64,000 nucleotides of DNA. Origin: Plesiocystis pacifica SIR-1 (GTDB lineage: Bacteria; Myxococcota_A; Polyangia; Nannocystales; Nannocystaceae). The stretch lies in the NCBI RefSeq assembly GCF_000170895.1, contig NZ_ABCS01000027.1:1-64000 (forward strand), in the 5' to 3' direction. The position numbers and the translations under genes were made by a program. Positions 9,735 through 18,324 of this stretch are shown one piece after another (positions within the stretch are counted from its first letter, which is position 1; every line of letters starts with the position of its first letter). The notes under the pieces were generated by a model. The model worked only from the letters and a program-made list of their open reading frames with translations. It did not search any database and was not told where the DNA came from.

Positions 9735-11000
9735 TCAGCCGAAGTCGTCGAACATCACGTTCTCGGGCTCGACCCCGAGCTCGAGGGCCATCTGGATGAC
9801 GGCCTGGTTCATCATCGGCGGGCCGCAGATGTAGAACTCGCAGTCCTCGGGGGCCTCGTGCTTGTCGAGGTAGAGCTCGCGGCACACGGCGTGGATGAAG
9901 CCCGTGGGGCCCTCCCAGTTGTCCTCCGGGAGCGGGTCCGAGAGGGCCAGGGTCCAGTTGAAGTTCGGGAACTCCTCGGCGATGCCGTCGAAGTGGTCGA
10001 TGTAGAAGGCCTCGCGCAGGGAGCGAGCGCCGTACCAGAACGAGACCTTGCGCTCGGTCTTGATCCGCTTGAACTGGTCGAAGATGTGCGAGCGCATCGG
10101 CGCCATGCCAGCGCCGCCGCCGATGAAGACCATCTCCGCGTCGGTCTCGCGGGCGTAGAACTCGCCGTAGGGGCCCGAGATCGTGACCTTGTCCCCCTCT
10201 TTGAGGTTGAAGATGTACGAGCTCATCTTGCCCGGCGGAAGGTCCGGCTGACGCGGCGGGGGCGAGGCCACGCGCACGTTGAGCATGATGATCCCGAACT
10301 CCTCGGGGTAGTTGGCCATGGAGTAGGCCCGGGTCACGTCCTCGTCCACGACGGAGGTGAAGCGCCACATGTTGAAGCGGTCCCAGTCGCCCCGGTACTC
10401 CTCGCCGATGTCGAAGTCCTTGTAGTGGACGGTGTGCGGGGGGCACTCGATCTGGATGTAGCCGCCGGCGCGGAAGGGGACCTCTTCGCCCTCGGGCAGC
10501 TCGAGGATGAGCTCCTTGATGAAGGTCGCCACGTTGTCGTTGGAGCGCACGGTGCACTCCCACTTCTTGACGCTGAAGACCTCGGGCTCGACCTCGATCT
10601 CCATGTTCTGCTTGACCTTGACCTGGCAGGCCAGGCGGCAGCCCTCGCGGATCTGACCGCGGCTGAGCCAGCCCTCCTCGGTCGGCAGCACGGCGCCGCC
10701 GCCCTCGTGGACGTGCACGATGCACACGCCGCACGAGCCCATGCCGCCGCAGGCGGAGGGGATGAAGATCTTGTTGTCAGCGAGGGTGTTGAGCAGCGTG
10801 GCGCCGGCGGGGATCTTGAGCGCCTTGCTGGAGTCCTCGTTGATGAGGATGGTGACGTCCTCGGTGTTGACGAGGCTGTTGCGCGCGACGAGCAGGACCG
10901 CGACCAGGGCCAGGATGACGCCCACGAACATCGCCGTGGACAGGCCAACCATGGCGCCCTGGGACAGCTCCGCGGCCAGCAGCATGTTGAGTTCGAACAT
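9735..11000 (-). CDS. nqrF: NqrF, NADH dehydrogenase subunit of Na+-NQR
   Basis: Electron-entry subunit of the Na+-translocating NADH:quinone reductase in the inner membrane. The 421-residue protein has an N-terminal TM helix (residues 17-40) and a plant-type 2Fe-2S ferredoxin domain with Cys 84, 90, 93 and 125 (CGGMGSCGVC, then the Cys of RLACQ). A flavodoxin-reductase module follows with the FAD motif RAYSMANYP, GPYG, the NADH-binding VFIGGGAGMAPMRS, and a C-terminal CGPPMMNQAV. Length and motif order match the family. It is the last structural gene of nqrABCDEF, 26 bp after nqrE. Confidence 0.97.
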   Translation of the reverse strand: MFELNMLLAAELSQGAMVGLSTAMFVGVILALVAVLLVARNSLVNTEDVTILINEDSSKALKIPAGATLLNTLADNKIFIPSACGGMGSCGVCIVHVHEGGGAVLPTEEGWLSRGQIREGCRLACQVKVKQNMEIEVEPEVFSVKKWECTVRSNDNVATFIKELILELPEGEEVPFRAGGYIQIECPPHTVHYKDFDIGEEYRGDWDRFNMWRFTSVVDEDVTRAYSMANYPEEFGIIMLNVRVASPPPRQPDLPPGKMSSYIFNLKEGDKVTISGPYGEFYARETDAEMVFIGGGAGMAPMRSHIFDQFKRIKTERKVSFWYGARSLREAFYIDHFDGIAEEFPNFNWTLALSDPLPEDNWEGPTGFIHAVCRELYLDKHEAPEDCEFYICGPPMMNQAVIQMALELGVEPENVMFDDFG

Positions 11001-11026
11001 CGTCGTTCTCTCCTAACTGGACGGGT

Positions 11027-11626
11027 TCAGAGCGAGATGCCGCCGAACATCATGAAGCCGATGGCCATGAGTCCGGTGACGATGAAGGTGATGCCCAGGC
11101 CACGCAGGGCCGGGGGGACGTCGGAGTAGCGCATCTTCTCGCGGATCGCGGCGAGGGCCGCGATGGCGAGGGCGAAGCCCAGGCCCGAGCCGAAGCCGAA
11201 GAACAGCGAGTCGACGACGTAGTAGTCGCGGTCGACCATGAACAGGCTCGCGCCGAGGATGGCGCAGTTGACCGCGATGAGCGGGAGGAACACGCCCAGG
11301 GCCGCGTGCAGGGCCGGGGCGAACTTCTCGAGGGCCATCTCGACGACCTGGACCGCCGCGGCGATGGTGCCGATGAAGGTCAGGAAGTTGAGGAAGGACA
11401 GGTCGACGCCCTCGATGAGCGCGCCCTCCTTGAGGACGTAGTGGTACAGCGCGGCGTTGAGCGGGCAGGTGACCGTCAACACGAAGACCACCGCGGCGCC
11501 CAGGCCGATGGCCGTCTTGACCTTCTGGGAGACGGCCAGGAAGGAGCACATGCCCAGGAAGAAGGCCAGCGCCATGTTCTCGATGAACGTGGCTTTGACC
11601 AGGAGGCTCAGATAATGCTCGAACAT
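11027..11626 (-). CDS. nqrE: NqrE, Na+-NQR membrane subunit
   Basis: A 199-residue polytopic inner-membrane subunit with about six TM helices. It shares the pseudo-symmetric RnfA/NqrE fold with NqrD; each contributes Cys ligands to an iron site in mid-membrane. The N-terminus MFEHYLSLLVKATFIENMALAFFLGMCSF is typical, including the Cys 27 region; the second conserved Cys is in VNCAILGASLF. It starts 4 nt after nqrD and ends 26 nt before nqrF. Confidence 0.96.
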   Translation of the reverse strand: MFEHYLSLLVKATFIENMALAFFLGMCSFLAVSQKVKTAIGLGAAVVFVLTVTCPLNAALYHYVLKEGALIEGVDLSFLNFLTFIGTIAAAVQVVEMALEKFAPALHAALGVFLPLIAVNCAILGASLFMVDRDYYVVDSLFFGFGSGLGFALAIAALAAIREKMRYSDVPPALRGLGITFIVTGLMAIGFMMFGGISL

Positions 11627-11630
11627 CGGT

Positions 11631-12254
11631 CTACTGCTCCTCGACCAGGTCGGGGTTGATGGTGCGCATGATCCAGATGGCGACGCCGATCAGGAAGAAG
11701 GCCGCCGGCGACAGGACCATGAGGCCGTTGGGGGTGTACCAGCCGCCCTCGGTGACCAGGGGCATGACCGACACGCCGAACACCGCGCCCGAGCCCAGCA
11801 GCTCGCGGACGAAGCCGACGGAGATGAGGATCAGGCTGTAGCCCAGGCCGTTGCCGACGCCGTCGACGAAGCTGGGCCAGGGCTCGTTTTGCATCGCAAA
11901 GGCCTCGGCCCGGCCCATCACGATGCAGTTCGTGATGATGAGCCCGACGAACACCGACAGCTGCGTGGCGACGTCGTAGACGAAGGCCTTGAGCACCTGG
12001 TCCGTGATGATGACCAGCGAGGCGATGATCGTCAGCTGGACGATGATGCGGATGCTCGACGGGATGTAGTCGCGGATCAGGCTGATCGAGAGGTTCGACA
12101 GGGCCACGACCACCGTGAGCGCGATGGACATGACCACCGCGGTCTCGAGCTTGGAGGTGACCGCGAGGGCCGAGCAGATGCCGAGGACCTGGACCGCGAT
12201 GGGGTTGGTGTTGAGCAGGGGATCGAGGAGGACTTCTTTGCTCTTGCTAGCCAT
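11631..12254 (-). CDS. nqrD: NqrD, Na+-NQR membrane subunit
   Basis: A 207-residue membrane subunit homologous to NqrE and RnfE, with about six TM helices. Characteristic segments are LNTNPIAVQVLGICSALAVT, the SNLSISLIRDYIPSSIRI stretch, and FVGLIITNCIVMGRAEAFAM, whose Cys is an expected iron ligand with the Cys in GICSALAVT. It lies 11 nt after nqrC and 4 nt before nqrE in the operon. Confidence 0.96.
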   Translation of the reverse strand: MASKSKEVLLDPLLNTNPIAVQVLGICSALAVTSKLETAVVMSIALTVVVALSNLSISLIRDYIPSSIRIIVQLTIIASLVIITDQVLKAFVYDVATQLSVFVGLIITNCIVMGRAEAFAMQNEPWPSFVDGVGNGLGYSLILISVGFVRELLGSGAVFGVSVMPLVTEGGWYTPNGLMVLSPAAFFLIGVAIWIMRTINPDLVEEQ

Positions 12255-12265
12255 GTCCTAGCTCC

Positions 12266-13162
12266 TCAGTGGGCCTCACCCTCACCGTGGCCGTCGGCCT
12301 TGGCGGGTGCGGGTTCGGGGTTGGAGTCGGCGTCGGCGTCGGCGTGCTCGCCGTCGCCCGCGGGCGCGGTCGCGCCGACGATGGCCGGCGGGCCGCTCTC
12401 GCGGACCTTGGCCAGGAAGGGCCCGTAGGCGTTCTCCCCGAGCCAAAAGTCCATCATGTTGCTGACGCCGCGGCTGGTGATGGTCGCGCCCGAGAGCGAG
12501 TCGACCTCGTGCTCGCCCGAGGCGTTCTTGACCACGGCGATGGCGACCTCGGAGGTCCCGGGGGTGAAGGCCTTCTTGCCCTTCCACAGCCCCTTCCAGC
12601 GCGGGTTGTCGACCTCGCCGCCCAGACCCGGGGTCTCGGCGTGCTTGTAGTAGGTGATACCGGCGATGGTCTGGCCGTCGGCCTCGAGGGCCAGGTAGCC
12701 GTAGAGGAAGCCCCACAGCCCGTAGCCCTCGATGGGCAGGATGAGCTTCTTGACCGCGCCCTTGTCGTCGACGAGGTAGTAGACTTGACCGACCTCGGGG
12801 AGGAAGCGGACCTTGGCCTCGTTGGCCGGGGCGGTCAGCTTGGCGGCCTTGGCGGCCTCCATGGGCTGGTACTCGGCCGGGCCCACGCCGTCGACGTCGG
12901 CGACGGGCTCGCCGGTCTTCAGGTTGACCAGCTGGGGCACCAGGCGCTCGTCGAACAGCGCCTGGACCTCGTCGTTGCTCATCTCCTGACCGGGCAGGAG
13001 CAGGCCGGCGACGTCGAGGACCTTCTTTTGGCGGTCGACGGTCGCGTTCACCTCTTGGCGCGACTTGAGCATGATCGCCGCGCTGGAGACGCCCAGCGAG
13101 CACACCAGGCACACGCCGAGGGCAAAGCCCGCGATGTAGACGGGGGTGTCTTTCTTAGCCAT
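12266..13162 (-). CDS. nqrC: NqrC, FMN-carrying subunit of Na+-NQR
   Basis: A 298-residue subunit with one N-terminal TM helix (residues 9-32) and a periplasmic FMN-binding domain. The covalent attachment site is SGAT at 224-227 (Thr 227 as FMN acceptor), within SLSGATITSRGV. Conserved ETPGLGGEVDNPRW is present. An Ala/Asp/Pro/His-rich tail of about 35 residues extends past the usual end. Its ATG shares one base with the nqrB stop (TGATG). ApbE, encoded downstream, should flavinylate it. Confidence 0.96.
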   Translation of the reverse strand: MAKKDTPVYIAGFALGVCLVCSLGVSSAAIMLKSRQEVNATVDRQKKVLDVAGLLLPGQEMSNDEVQALFDERLVPQLVNLKTGEPVADVDGVGPAEYQPMEAAKAAKLTAPANEAKVRFLPEVGQVYYLVDDKGAVKKLILPIEGYGLWGFLYGYLALEADGQTIAGITYYKHAETPGLGGEVDNPRWKGLWKGKKAFTPGTSEVAIAVVKNASGEHEVDSLSGATITSRGVSNMMDFWLGENAYGPFLAKVRESGPPAIVGATAPAGDGEHADADADSNPEPAPAKADGHGEGEAH

Positions 13163-14430
13163 CAGTGAGCCTCCTTGGCCTCAGCCGACTGGCCCTCGGG
13201 GAGCCCGGCGGCGTAGCGCTCTTGGCGACGCTTGACGTTGGCCTGGACCACGAAGTGGTCGATGAGCGGCGCGAACATGTTCATGAACAGAATCGCCAGC
13301 ATCATGCCCTCGGGGTAGCCGGGGTTGACGACGCGGACGAGGACCACGAACACGCCGATGAAGAAGCCGTAGATCCACTTGCCGGTGTCGGTGAAGGCCG
13401 AGGACACGGGGTCTGTGGCCATGAACACCATGCCGAAGGCCCAGCCGCCGAGGACCATGTGCCACTCGGGCCCCATGGCGAACATGGGGTTGGTGTCGGA
13501 GCCGATGCCGTTGAGGGTCCAGGCCATGATGGCCGTGCCGATGGTGACGCCCGCCATGGTCCGCCAAGAGCCGATCTTGGTGACGATGAGGATGGTCGCG
13601 CCGACCAGGCACAAGAGCGTGGAGGTCTCGCCCATGGACCCGGGGATGGCGCCCAGGAAGGAGTCCTTGAGCAGGTGACCCGAGGCGTTGAGCGCCTCCA
13701 TGCCCTGGTTGGCGTCAGCCGCCACCGCGAGCCAGGTCGCGCCCGTGAACGCGTCGGTGTTCTCGGCCGCGACCCACACCGCGTCGCCGGACATGGCCGC
13801 GGGGTAGGCGAAGAACAAGAACGCGCGGGACACGAGCGCGGGGTTCATGACGTTCATGCCCACGCCGCCGAACACCTCCTTGCCCAGGAGCACGCCGACC
13901 GCGATGCCGACCCCGACCATCCACAGCGGGATGGTCGGCGGCAGGCTCAGCGCGAACAGGAACCAGGTGACCAGGAAGCCCTCGGTGATCTCGTGCTTGC
14001 GGATGACCGAGAAGGCCGCCTCGACGTGACCGCCGATGAGGCCGACGGTCAGCCACACCGGGAGGAAGAACAGGGCCCCGAAGATCGCGCAGGTCACGGG
14101 GTTGCTGGCGTCGTAGCCCATGCCCATGGCCTCGTAGAGCCACGCCTGCCAGCTGTGCAGCGGCGCGGCGCCCTGGCCGATGGCGAGGGCCGCCTGGTAG
14201 CCGGTGTTCCAGCACGCGAACAGGCAGATGGGCAGCAGCGCCGCCACCACCGTGATCATCATCCGCTTTTGGTCGAGCTTGTCGCGGACGTGAGAGGCGG
14301 CCTTGGTGACCGTGCGAGGGGTGTAGAGGATGGTGTCGGGCGCCTCGAAGAGGGGGAACAGGGCCTCGTACTTGCCCCCCTTCTCGAACTGGTGCTCGAG
14401 CTTGTCGAGTTGGTCGCGAAGAAAGTCCAT
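13162..14430 (-). CDS. nqrB: NqrB, Na+-channel and FMN/riboflavin subunit
   Basis: Main membrane subunit, proposed to carry the Na+ pathway, covalent FMN and riboflavin, and to contact quinone. The 422-residue protein has about ten TM helices. The ApbE target motif is TGAT at 229-232 (Thr 232). Other family landmarks are EITEGFLVTWFLFALSLPP and VFGGVGMNVMNPALVSRAF. The ATG at 14430 overlaps the nqrA stop (TAATG); an in-frame extension to 14511 lies inside nqrA and is not needed. Confidence 0.96.
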   Translation of the reverse strand: MDFLRDQLDKLEHQFEKGGKYEALFPLFEAPDTILYTPRTVTKAASHVRDKLDQKRMMITVVAALLPICLFACWNTGYQAALAIGQGAAPLHSWQAWLYEAMGMGYDASNPVTCAIFGALFFLPVWLTVGLIGGHVEAAFSVIRKHEITEGFLVTWFLFALSLPPTIPLWMVGVGIAVGVLLGKEVFGGVGMNVMNPALVSRAFLFFAYPAAMSGDAVWVAAENTDAFTGATWLAVAADANQGMEALNASGHLLKDSFLGAIPGSMGETSTLLCLVGATILIVTKIGSWRTMAGVTIGTAIMAWTLNGIGSDTNPMFAMGPEWHMVLGGWAFGMVFMATDPVSSAFTDTGKWIYGFFIGVFVVLVRVVNPGYPEGMMLAILFMNMFAPLIDHFVVQANVKRRQERYAAGLPEGQSAEAKEAH

Positions 14431-15809
14431 TACCCTTCCTTCCAGATGGTTTCGAGGTTTTCGCGCAAGATCGGACCGTAGTCCTGCTTGCCCGGGCACA
14501 CGAAGGTGCACAGGGAGACGTCCTCCTCATCGAGCTCGAGCAAGCCGAGCTCCTCCGCGCGGCCAACGTCTTTGACCATGATCGCGCGCAGCAAGAAGGT
14601 GGGGAGGATGTCGAAGGGGAACACCCGCTCGTACATGCCCAGGGGGACCATGTGCCGGCGGGATCCGTTGAGCGAAGTCGTGAACGCGAACTTCTTGTCC
14701 GGGGTCAGGGACGAGGCGTAGGCGCCGGAGGTCGAGTAGAACTCGAAGCCGGGCTTGAGCCAGCCGAACAGCTCGCGCTTGCGGCCCTCCTCGAGGGCCG
14801 AGATCTGGTTGTGGTAGCGGCCGAGGAAGCCGTGGATGTCGCCCATGGCCGTGCGCCCCGAGAGCACCGAGCCGGAGATGACCCGGTTCTCGACGTCCCG
14901 CAGGCCGCCCGCGACGATCTCGTCGACGCAGGCCCCGAGCCGCGTCCGCAGCAGGCGGGGCTCGTCGACGGTCGGGCCGGCGAAGCTGAGCACGCGCTCG
15001 ACGTCGAGCTTGCCCGTGGCGAACAGCCGGCCGAAGGCGACGACGTCCTGGTAGCCCACGTGCCACACGGTCTTGGCCCGGCTGACCGGGTCGAGGGTGT
15101 GGATGTGGACGCCGACGGTGCCGGAGGGGTGCGGTCCGTGGAACTCCTCGACGCTGACCTTGGCGTGCTTGCCGGTCGAGACCTTCGAGCCCGCGCCCTT
15201 GCAGACGTAGACCTTGCCCTCGGTCAGCTGCGCGACCACGGCCAGGCCCGCCTGGAAGTCCTTCTCCCGGCCCTCGAGGGCCTTGTCGACCTTCGCGGCG
15301 TGGGGGTTGGTGTCGGCGGCGGTGACGAAGATGGAGCGCGGCGCGTCGCTGTCGGGGGCCGGCACGCGGCCGTAGGGGCGCGTGCGCAGGGCCGTCCACA
15401 GCCCCGACTCCTGAAGCAGCGCGACGACCTCGGCGCGGGACATCTTGGCCGCGTCGCCGTGCTTCGCCTCGAAGCTCTGGAAGTCGTCGGGGGCCGGCTC
15501 GCCCTTGCGCTCGCTCTCGGCGAGCTCGATGACGACGCTCTGCAGCGCCCGGTACTCGCCGCGGTTGACGGCGGCGACGGTGCCGGCACCGGGGGCCGTG
15601 AACATCACGCCCGGCGTCTTGCGGTCTTCGAACAAAATTTGACCGCGCTTGACCTTCTCGCCGACCTTCACGCGCATGCGCGGCTTCATGCCGGGGTAGT
15701 CCGCAGCCAAGATCGCCACGCGGGTGACCGCGGCGGCGTCCTCGATCCGCTGCTCGGGGTCCCCCGTGATCGGGAGGTCGAGTCCTTTTTTGATCGTGTG
15801 TACGGCCAT
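14430..15809 (-). CDS. nqrA: NqrA, Na+-NQR cytoplasmic subunit
   Basis: A 459-residue peripheral subunit of the Na+-pumping NADH:quinone reductase, associated with quinone binding. It begins MAVHTIKKGLDLPITGDPEQ, the usual NqrA opening, and has a barrel-sandwich region (VGEKVKRGQILFEDRKTPG, FTAPGAGTVAAVNRG). The C-terminus contains FVCPGKQDYGPILRENLETI. It is the first gene of the operon. AGGAGA lies 11 nt before the ATG. An upstream in-frame extension to 16277 is Ser/Arg-rich and lacks conservation, so it was rejected. Confidence 0.96.
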   Translation of the reverse strand: MAVHTIKKGLDLPITGDPEQRIEDAAAVTRVAILAADYPGMKPRMRVKVGEKVKRGQILFEDRKTPGVMFTAPGAGTVAAVNRGEYRALQSVVIELAESERKGEPAPDDFQSFEAKHGDAAKMSRAEVVALLQESGLWTALRTRPYGRVPAPDSDAPRSIFVTAADTNPHAAKVDKALEGREKDFQAGLAVVAQLTEGKVYVCKGAGSKVSTGKHAKVSVEEFHGPHPSGTVGVHIHTLDPVSRAKTVWHVGYQDVVAFGRLFATGKLDVERVLSFAGPTVDEPRLLRTRLGACVDEIVAGGLRDVENRVISGSVLSGRTAMGDIHGFLGRYHNQISALEEGRKRELFGWLKPGFEFYSTSGAYASSLTPDKKFAFTTSLNGSRRHMVPLGMYERVFPFDILPTFLLRAIMVKDVGRAEELGLLELDEEDVSLCTFVCPGKQDYGPILRENLETIWKEG

Positions 15810-16131
15810 GCTTGGGGCCTTCTCCTGACAGAGAATTTGGTTGGGCCGGAGCCCATGGTCAGTGGGCGAGCGCGGGCTCGCCAGCGGGCGCTTTGTACCT
15901 GGTCGCAAGGCCCAACGGAAGCGTCCTCGGCTGGTGTTTCGCCCAGGTCGAGAGCGCAGGCACCGCGAACCGTGCAACTCCGTGCCCGGCCATGGTCCGG
16001 CGAGAGCGGAGCTTCGCGGGTCCGGCCTCGGACCCCTCGCCAGGCGTTGAGCTTGCTCACCGGAGCAGGGGCCGGTCCAGGCGAGGATCCCATCCCGCAG
16101 CCCGAGCCTCGCGCGGTACTGATCGCGGCTG
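15810..16131. promoter_or_regulatory. Divergent intergenic region nqrA / PLP dehydratase
   Basis: A 322-bp gene-free stretch between two outward-reading genes. It should hold the promoter and leader of the nqr operon; the nqrA ribosome-binding site AGGAGA is at 15821-15826 (minus strand). An AT-richer patch around 15828-15842 is the only obvious promoter-like area. No riboswitch, repeat or small gene was recognised. Confidence 0.5.
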
Positions 16132-17187
16132 ATGCCGAGCGGCCCCGAGTCCATCGAAGCCATCCGCGCCGCGCGAGCGGCCATCGCCGAGTGGATCGAC
16201 GAGACGCCCCTGTGGCGGGCGCGAACGCCCTCGCGCCTGGTTCCCGACACCGCTCCCACGACGCAGGTGTGGCTCAAGCTGGAGCTGTTTCAACGGGCCG
16301 GGAGCTTCAAACCACGCGGCGCCCTGACCGTGATGCGCGCCCTCGACTCCGAGGCCCTGGCCCGGGGCGTGACGGCGATCAGCGCCGGAAACCACGCGAT
16401 GGCGGTCGGCTACGCCGCCCAGGTCCTCGGGACCAGCGCCAAGGTGGTGATGCCCCGCTCGGCAAACCCCGGGCGCGTGGCCGGCTGCCAGCGCTTCGGC
16501 GCCGAGGTTGTCCTGGTCGAGGACGTTCACGAGGGCTTCGCGCGGGTCGAGGCCATCGCCCGAGACGAAGGCCGAACATTCGTGCACCCCTTCGAGGGAC
16601 CGTCCACGGCGCTCGGCACCGCGACCCTCGGCCTCGAGCTCGTCGAGCAGCTCGCGCGGTCGGTGCAAGGCACGCGCGAGCCCGACCCAACTCTCCCCTA
16701 CCCCGCGCTCTTGGATGCGGTTGTCGTGCCCATCGGCGGCGGCGGTCTGTGTGCTGGGGTCGCGGCTGCGATCAAGCTTGCTCAGCCACAGTGCAAAGTT
16801 TTCGGGGTCGAACCGGTGGGTGCGGACACCATGCACCGCAGTTTCGCCTCGGGCGCCCCGGAGTCCATCGACGCCGTGCGCACCATCGCCGACAGCCTCG
16901 GCGCCCCCCATGCCGCGACCTACTCCTTCGAGCTGTGCCGGCGCCACGTCGACGAGCTCGTCCACGTGGACGACGACCAGCTCCGCGACGCGATGCGTCT
17001 GCTGTTCACCGAGGCCAAGCTCGCCGTCGAGCCGGCGGGGGCGGCCACGACCGCAGCCCTGGCAGGACCCCTTCGAGACCGCCTCGCGGGCGAGCGGGTC
17101 GCGCTGATCGTGTGCGGCAGCAACATCGACCCGGACACCTTCGCCGGCATGCTGGGACAGCGCGGCCCGACCACCGACGCGATTTGA
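16132..17187 (+). CDS. PLP-dependent threonine/serine dehydratase family protein
   Basis: A 351-residue fold-type II PLP enzyme. The Schiff-base lysine is Lys 60 in GSFKPRGA. The phosphate-binding glycine loop is PIGGGGLCAGV, with AGNHAMAV in the substrate-binding region and VEPAGAATTAAL near the end. It lacks a C-terminal ACT domain, so it resembles catabolic threonine dehydratase or serine racemase/dehydratase rather than biosynthetic IlvA. Substrate (Thr, Ser or another hydroxy amino acid) cannot be told from sequence. It is divergent from nqrA with no operon partner. Confidence 0.88.
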   Translation: MPSGPESIEAIRAARAAIAEWIDETPLWRARTPSRLVPDTAPTTQVWLKLELFQRAGSFKPRGALTVMRALDSEALARGVTAISAGNHAMAVGYAAQVLGTSAKVVMPRSANPGRVAGCQRFGAEVVLVEDVHEGFARVEAIARDEGRTFVHPFEGPSTALGTATLGLELVEQLARSVQGTREPDPTLPYPALLDAVVVPIGGGGLCAGVAAAIKLAQPQCKVFGVEPVGADTMHRSFASGAPESIDAVRTIADSLGAPHAATYSFELCRRHVDELVHVDDDQLRDAMRLLFTEAKLAVEPAGAATTAALAGPLRDRLAGERVALIVCGSNIDPDTFAGMLGQRGPTTDAI

Positions 17188-17303
17188 TGCGTCGCGGTGC
17201 CTCCCGGCCGAGGCGAGTTGCAACGCCGGGGGCTCCCGAGGCCGCGTGATCGCGCCTTGGGTCCCGGCCTGTCCCTGGCACCGCGCGTGCAGTCGTTTCG
17301 GGC

Positions 17304-17768
17304 ATGACCGGACTCGCGCTCGCGTTCGCGCTGCTCTTCCACCCGCCTTGCTCCGAGTCCGCCCAGGACCTCGAGGCTGCCAAGGCCGCGAACGCCGCGG
17401 GGATCGCCTTCGACGAGCCCGTCGACCCCGCCCGGGCCAACGCCGATCTCGTCGACCCCTTCGGCAGCGCGAGCACGCCCCCCGCGCGGCCGCCCACGGG
17501 TCGGGGGCCCCACCGGCTCCTCGATCCCTTTGGCGAGGGCGGTGAGGGCAGCGGCTCCCGGACCCCTGTGCCCCACCCCCGGCCCCGCGCGAGCCCGACG
17601 CTCGTCGACCCCTTCGCGGGCACCGAGCAGAGCCAGCCCGTCGACCCCGCGACCCTCCTCGATCCCTTTGACCTCGGCGCGCCCCCAGAGCGTCGCGCTG
17701 TCGATTCGGCCCCGCCTCGCCCACGCCCAGCCCAGACCCTGGTGCTCCAGGATCCCTTCGCCGGCTGA
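17304..17768 (+). CDS. Secreted Pro-rich protein with repeated LVDPF motifs
   Basis: A 154-residue protein with a signal-like N-terminus (LALAFALLF) and a Pro/Arg-rich low-complexity body. It carries five copies of a short motif of the form (L/V)(L/V)DPF(A/G): ADLVDPFGS, HRLLDPFGE, PTLVDPFAG, ATLLDPFDL and a final LQDPFAG at the C-terminus. Spacing between copies varies from about 20 to 35 residues. No fold is recognised; repeated short linear motifs in a disordered chain suggest multivalent binding to a partner. No clear ribosome-binding site was found. Confidence 0.65.
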   Translation: MTGLALAFALLFHPPCSESAQDLEAAKAANAAGIAFDEPVDPARANADLVDPFGSASTPPARPPTGRGPHRLLDPFGEGGEGSGSRTPVPHPRPRASPTLVDPFAGTEQSQPVDPATLLDPFDLGAPPERRAVDSAPPRPRPAQTLVLQDPFAG

Positions 17769-17770
17769 CC

Positions 17771-17815
17771 CAAACGAGTTCGAGCCTAGCCTTCAAAGCT
17801 GGGCTCACTCGTTTG
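17771..17815 (+). terminator. Stem-loop downstream of the DPF-repeat gene
   Basis: CAAACGAG pairs with CTCGTTTG (8 bp), and an inner GAGCC pairs with GGCTC, around a 14-nt loop. It begins 2 nt after the stop. A weak T-rich stretch follows. Likely a terminator or 3-prime stabilising hairpin. Confidence 0.6.
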
Positions 17816-17912
17816 ATATCACTCGCCTTTTCAAACTCGACTGACCTTCATTCGAGGGCGCCGTGATCGTCGCCATTGCAAGGCCCCCCGCGCCGACGCA
17901 GGGTTGGCCGCC

Positions 17913-18269
17913 ATGACCGAGCGCAAGCGCTTCCAGATCCTCGTGTGCGACGGGCCTAGCTGCGGCATCACCCACGAGAGCGAGACCCTCGTCGAGCACA
18001 TCGAAGGTCGCCTGGATAAAGAAGCTGCGCTCCAGGGTCGGGCCGAGTGCGCCGCGCTGACCTGCTTTGGGCGCTGCGACGAGGGGCCGAACCTCATGAT
18101 CCGCGAGCTCGCCCCCGGCGAGGACGGGTCCACGGAGCCCGACTTCGACCTCCTCTATGGCGTCCGCGGCCTCTACCTCGGCGTCGACCAGGCCAAGGTC
18201 GACCGCGTCCTCGACAGCCACGTCGCCAAGGACGAGGCCGTCGAGGCGTGGGTCGAGAGCTACGAGTAG
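17913..18269 (+). CDS. Thioredoxin-like 2Fe-2S ferredoxin
   Basis: A 118-residue protein of the thioredoxin-fold ferredoxin family (NuoE / Shethna-like). Candidate cluster ligands are Cys 12 and Cys 17 (CDGPSC) and Cys 51 and Cys 55 (CFGRC), the normal CX4C...CX3C pattern. A further Cys 46 lies before them. An acidic insert (APGEDGSTEPD) follows. ATG at 17913 is preferred to a TTG 9 nt upstream. The electron partner is unknown; it is not linked to the nqr genes by orientation. Confidence 0.85.
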   Translation: MTERKRFQILVCDGPSCGITHESETLVEHIEGRLDKEAALQGRAECAALTCFGRCDEGPNLMIRELAPGEDGSTEPDFDLLYGVRGLYLGVDQAKVDRVLDSHVAKDEAVEAWVESYE

Positions 18270-18312
18270 CCCTCGCTCGAGCCGTTTTTTTGGACCTGAA
18301 CATGGGTGCCCT

Positions 18313-18318
18313 TAGCGT
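18313..18318 (+). promoter_or_regulatory. -10 element TAGCGT, 6 nt before ATG
   Basis: TAGCGT ends 6 nt before the ATG at 18325. TTGGAC, a plausible -35, lies 17 nt upstream (18290-18295). The geometry predicts a leaderless transcript for the AAA+ gene. Confidence 0.65.
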
Positions 18319-18324
18319 GCGCCC

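Noticed and set aside
13165..14481. 438-codon plus-strand frame opposite nqrB
   Set aside because: His/Gly/Asp-rich antisense shadow of a confidently assigned gene.
15810..16277. N-terminal extension of nqrA by 156 codons
   Set aside because: The extension is Arg/Ser-rich, unconserved, and overlaps the divergent dehydratase gene; the normal NqrA start is at 15809.
18281..18295. T-rich run after the ferredoxin gene as a terminator
   Set aside because: No convincing stem precedes it, and its end overlaps the likely -35 TTGGAC of the AAA+ gene.
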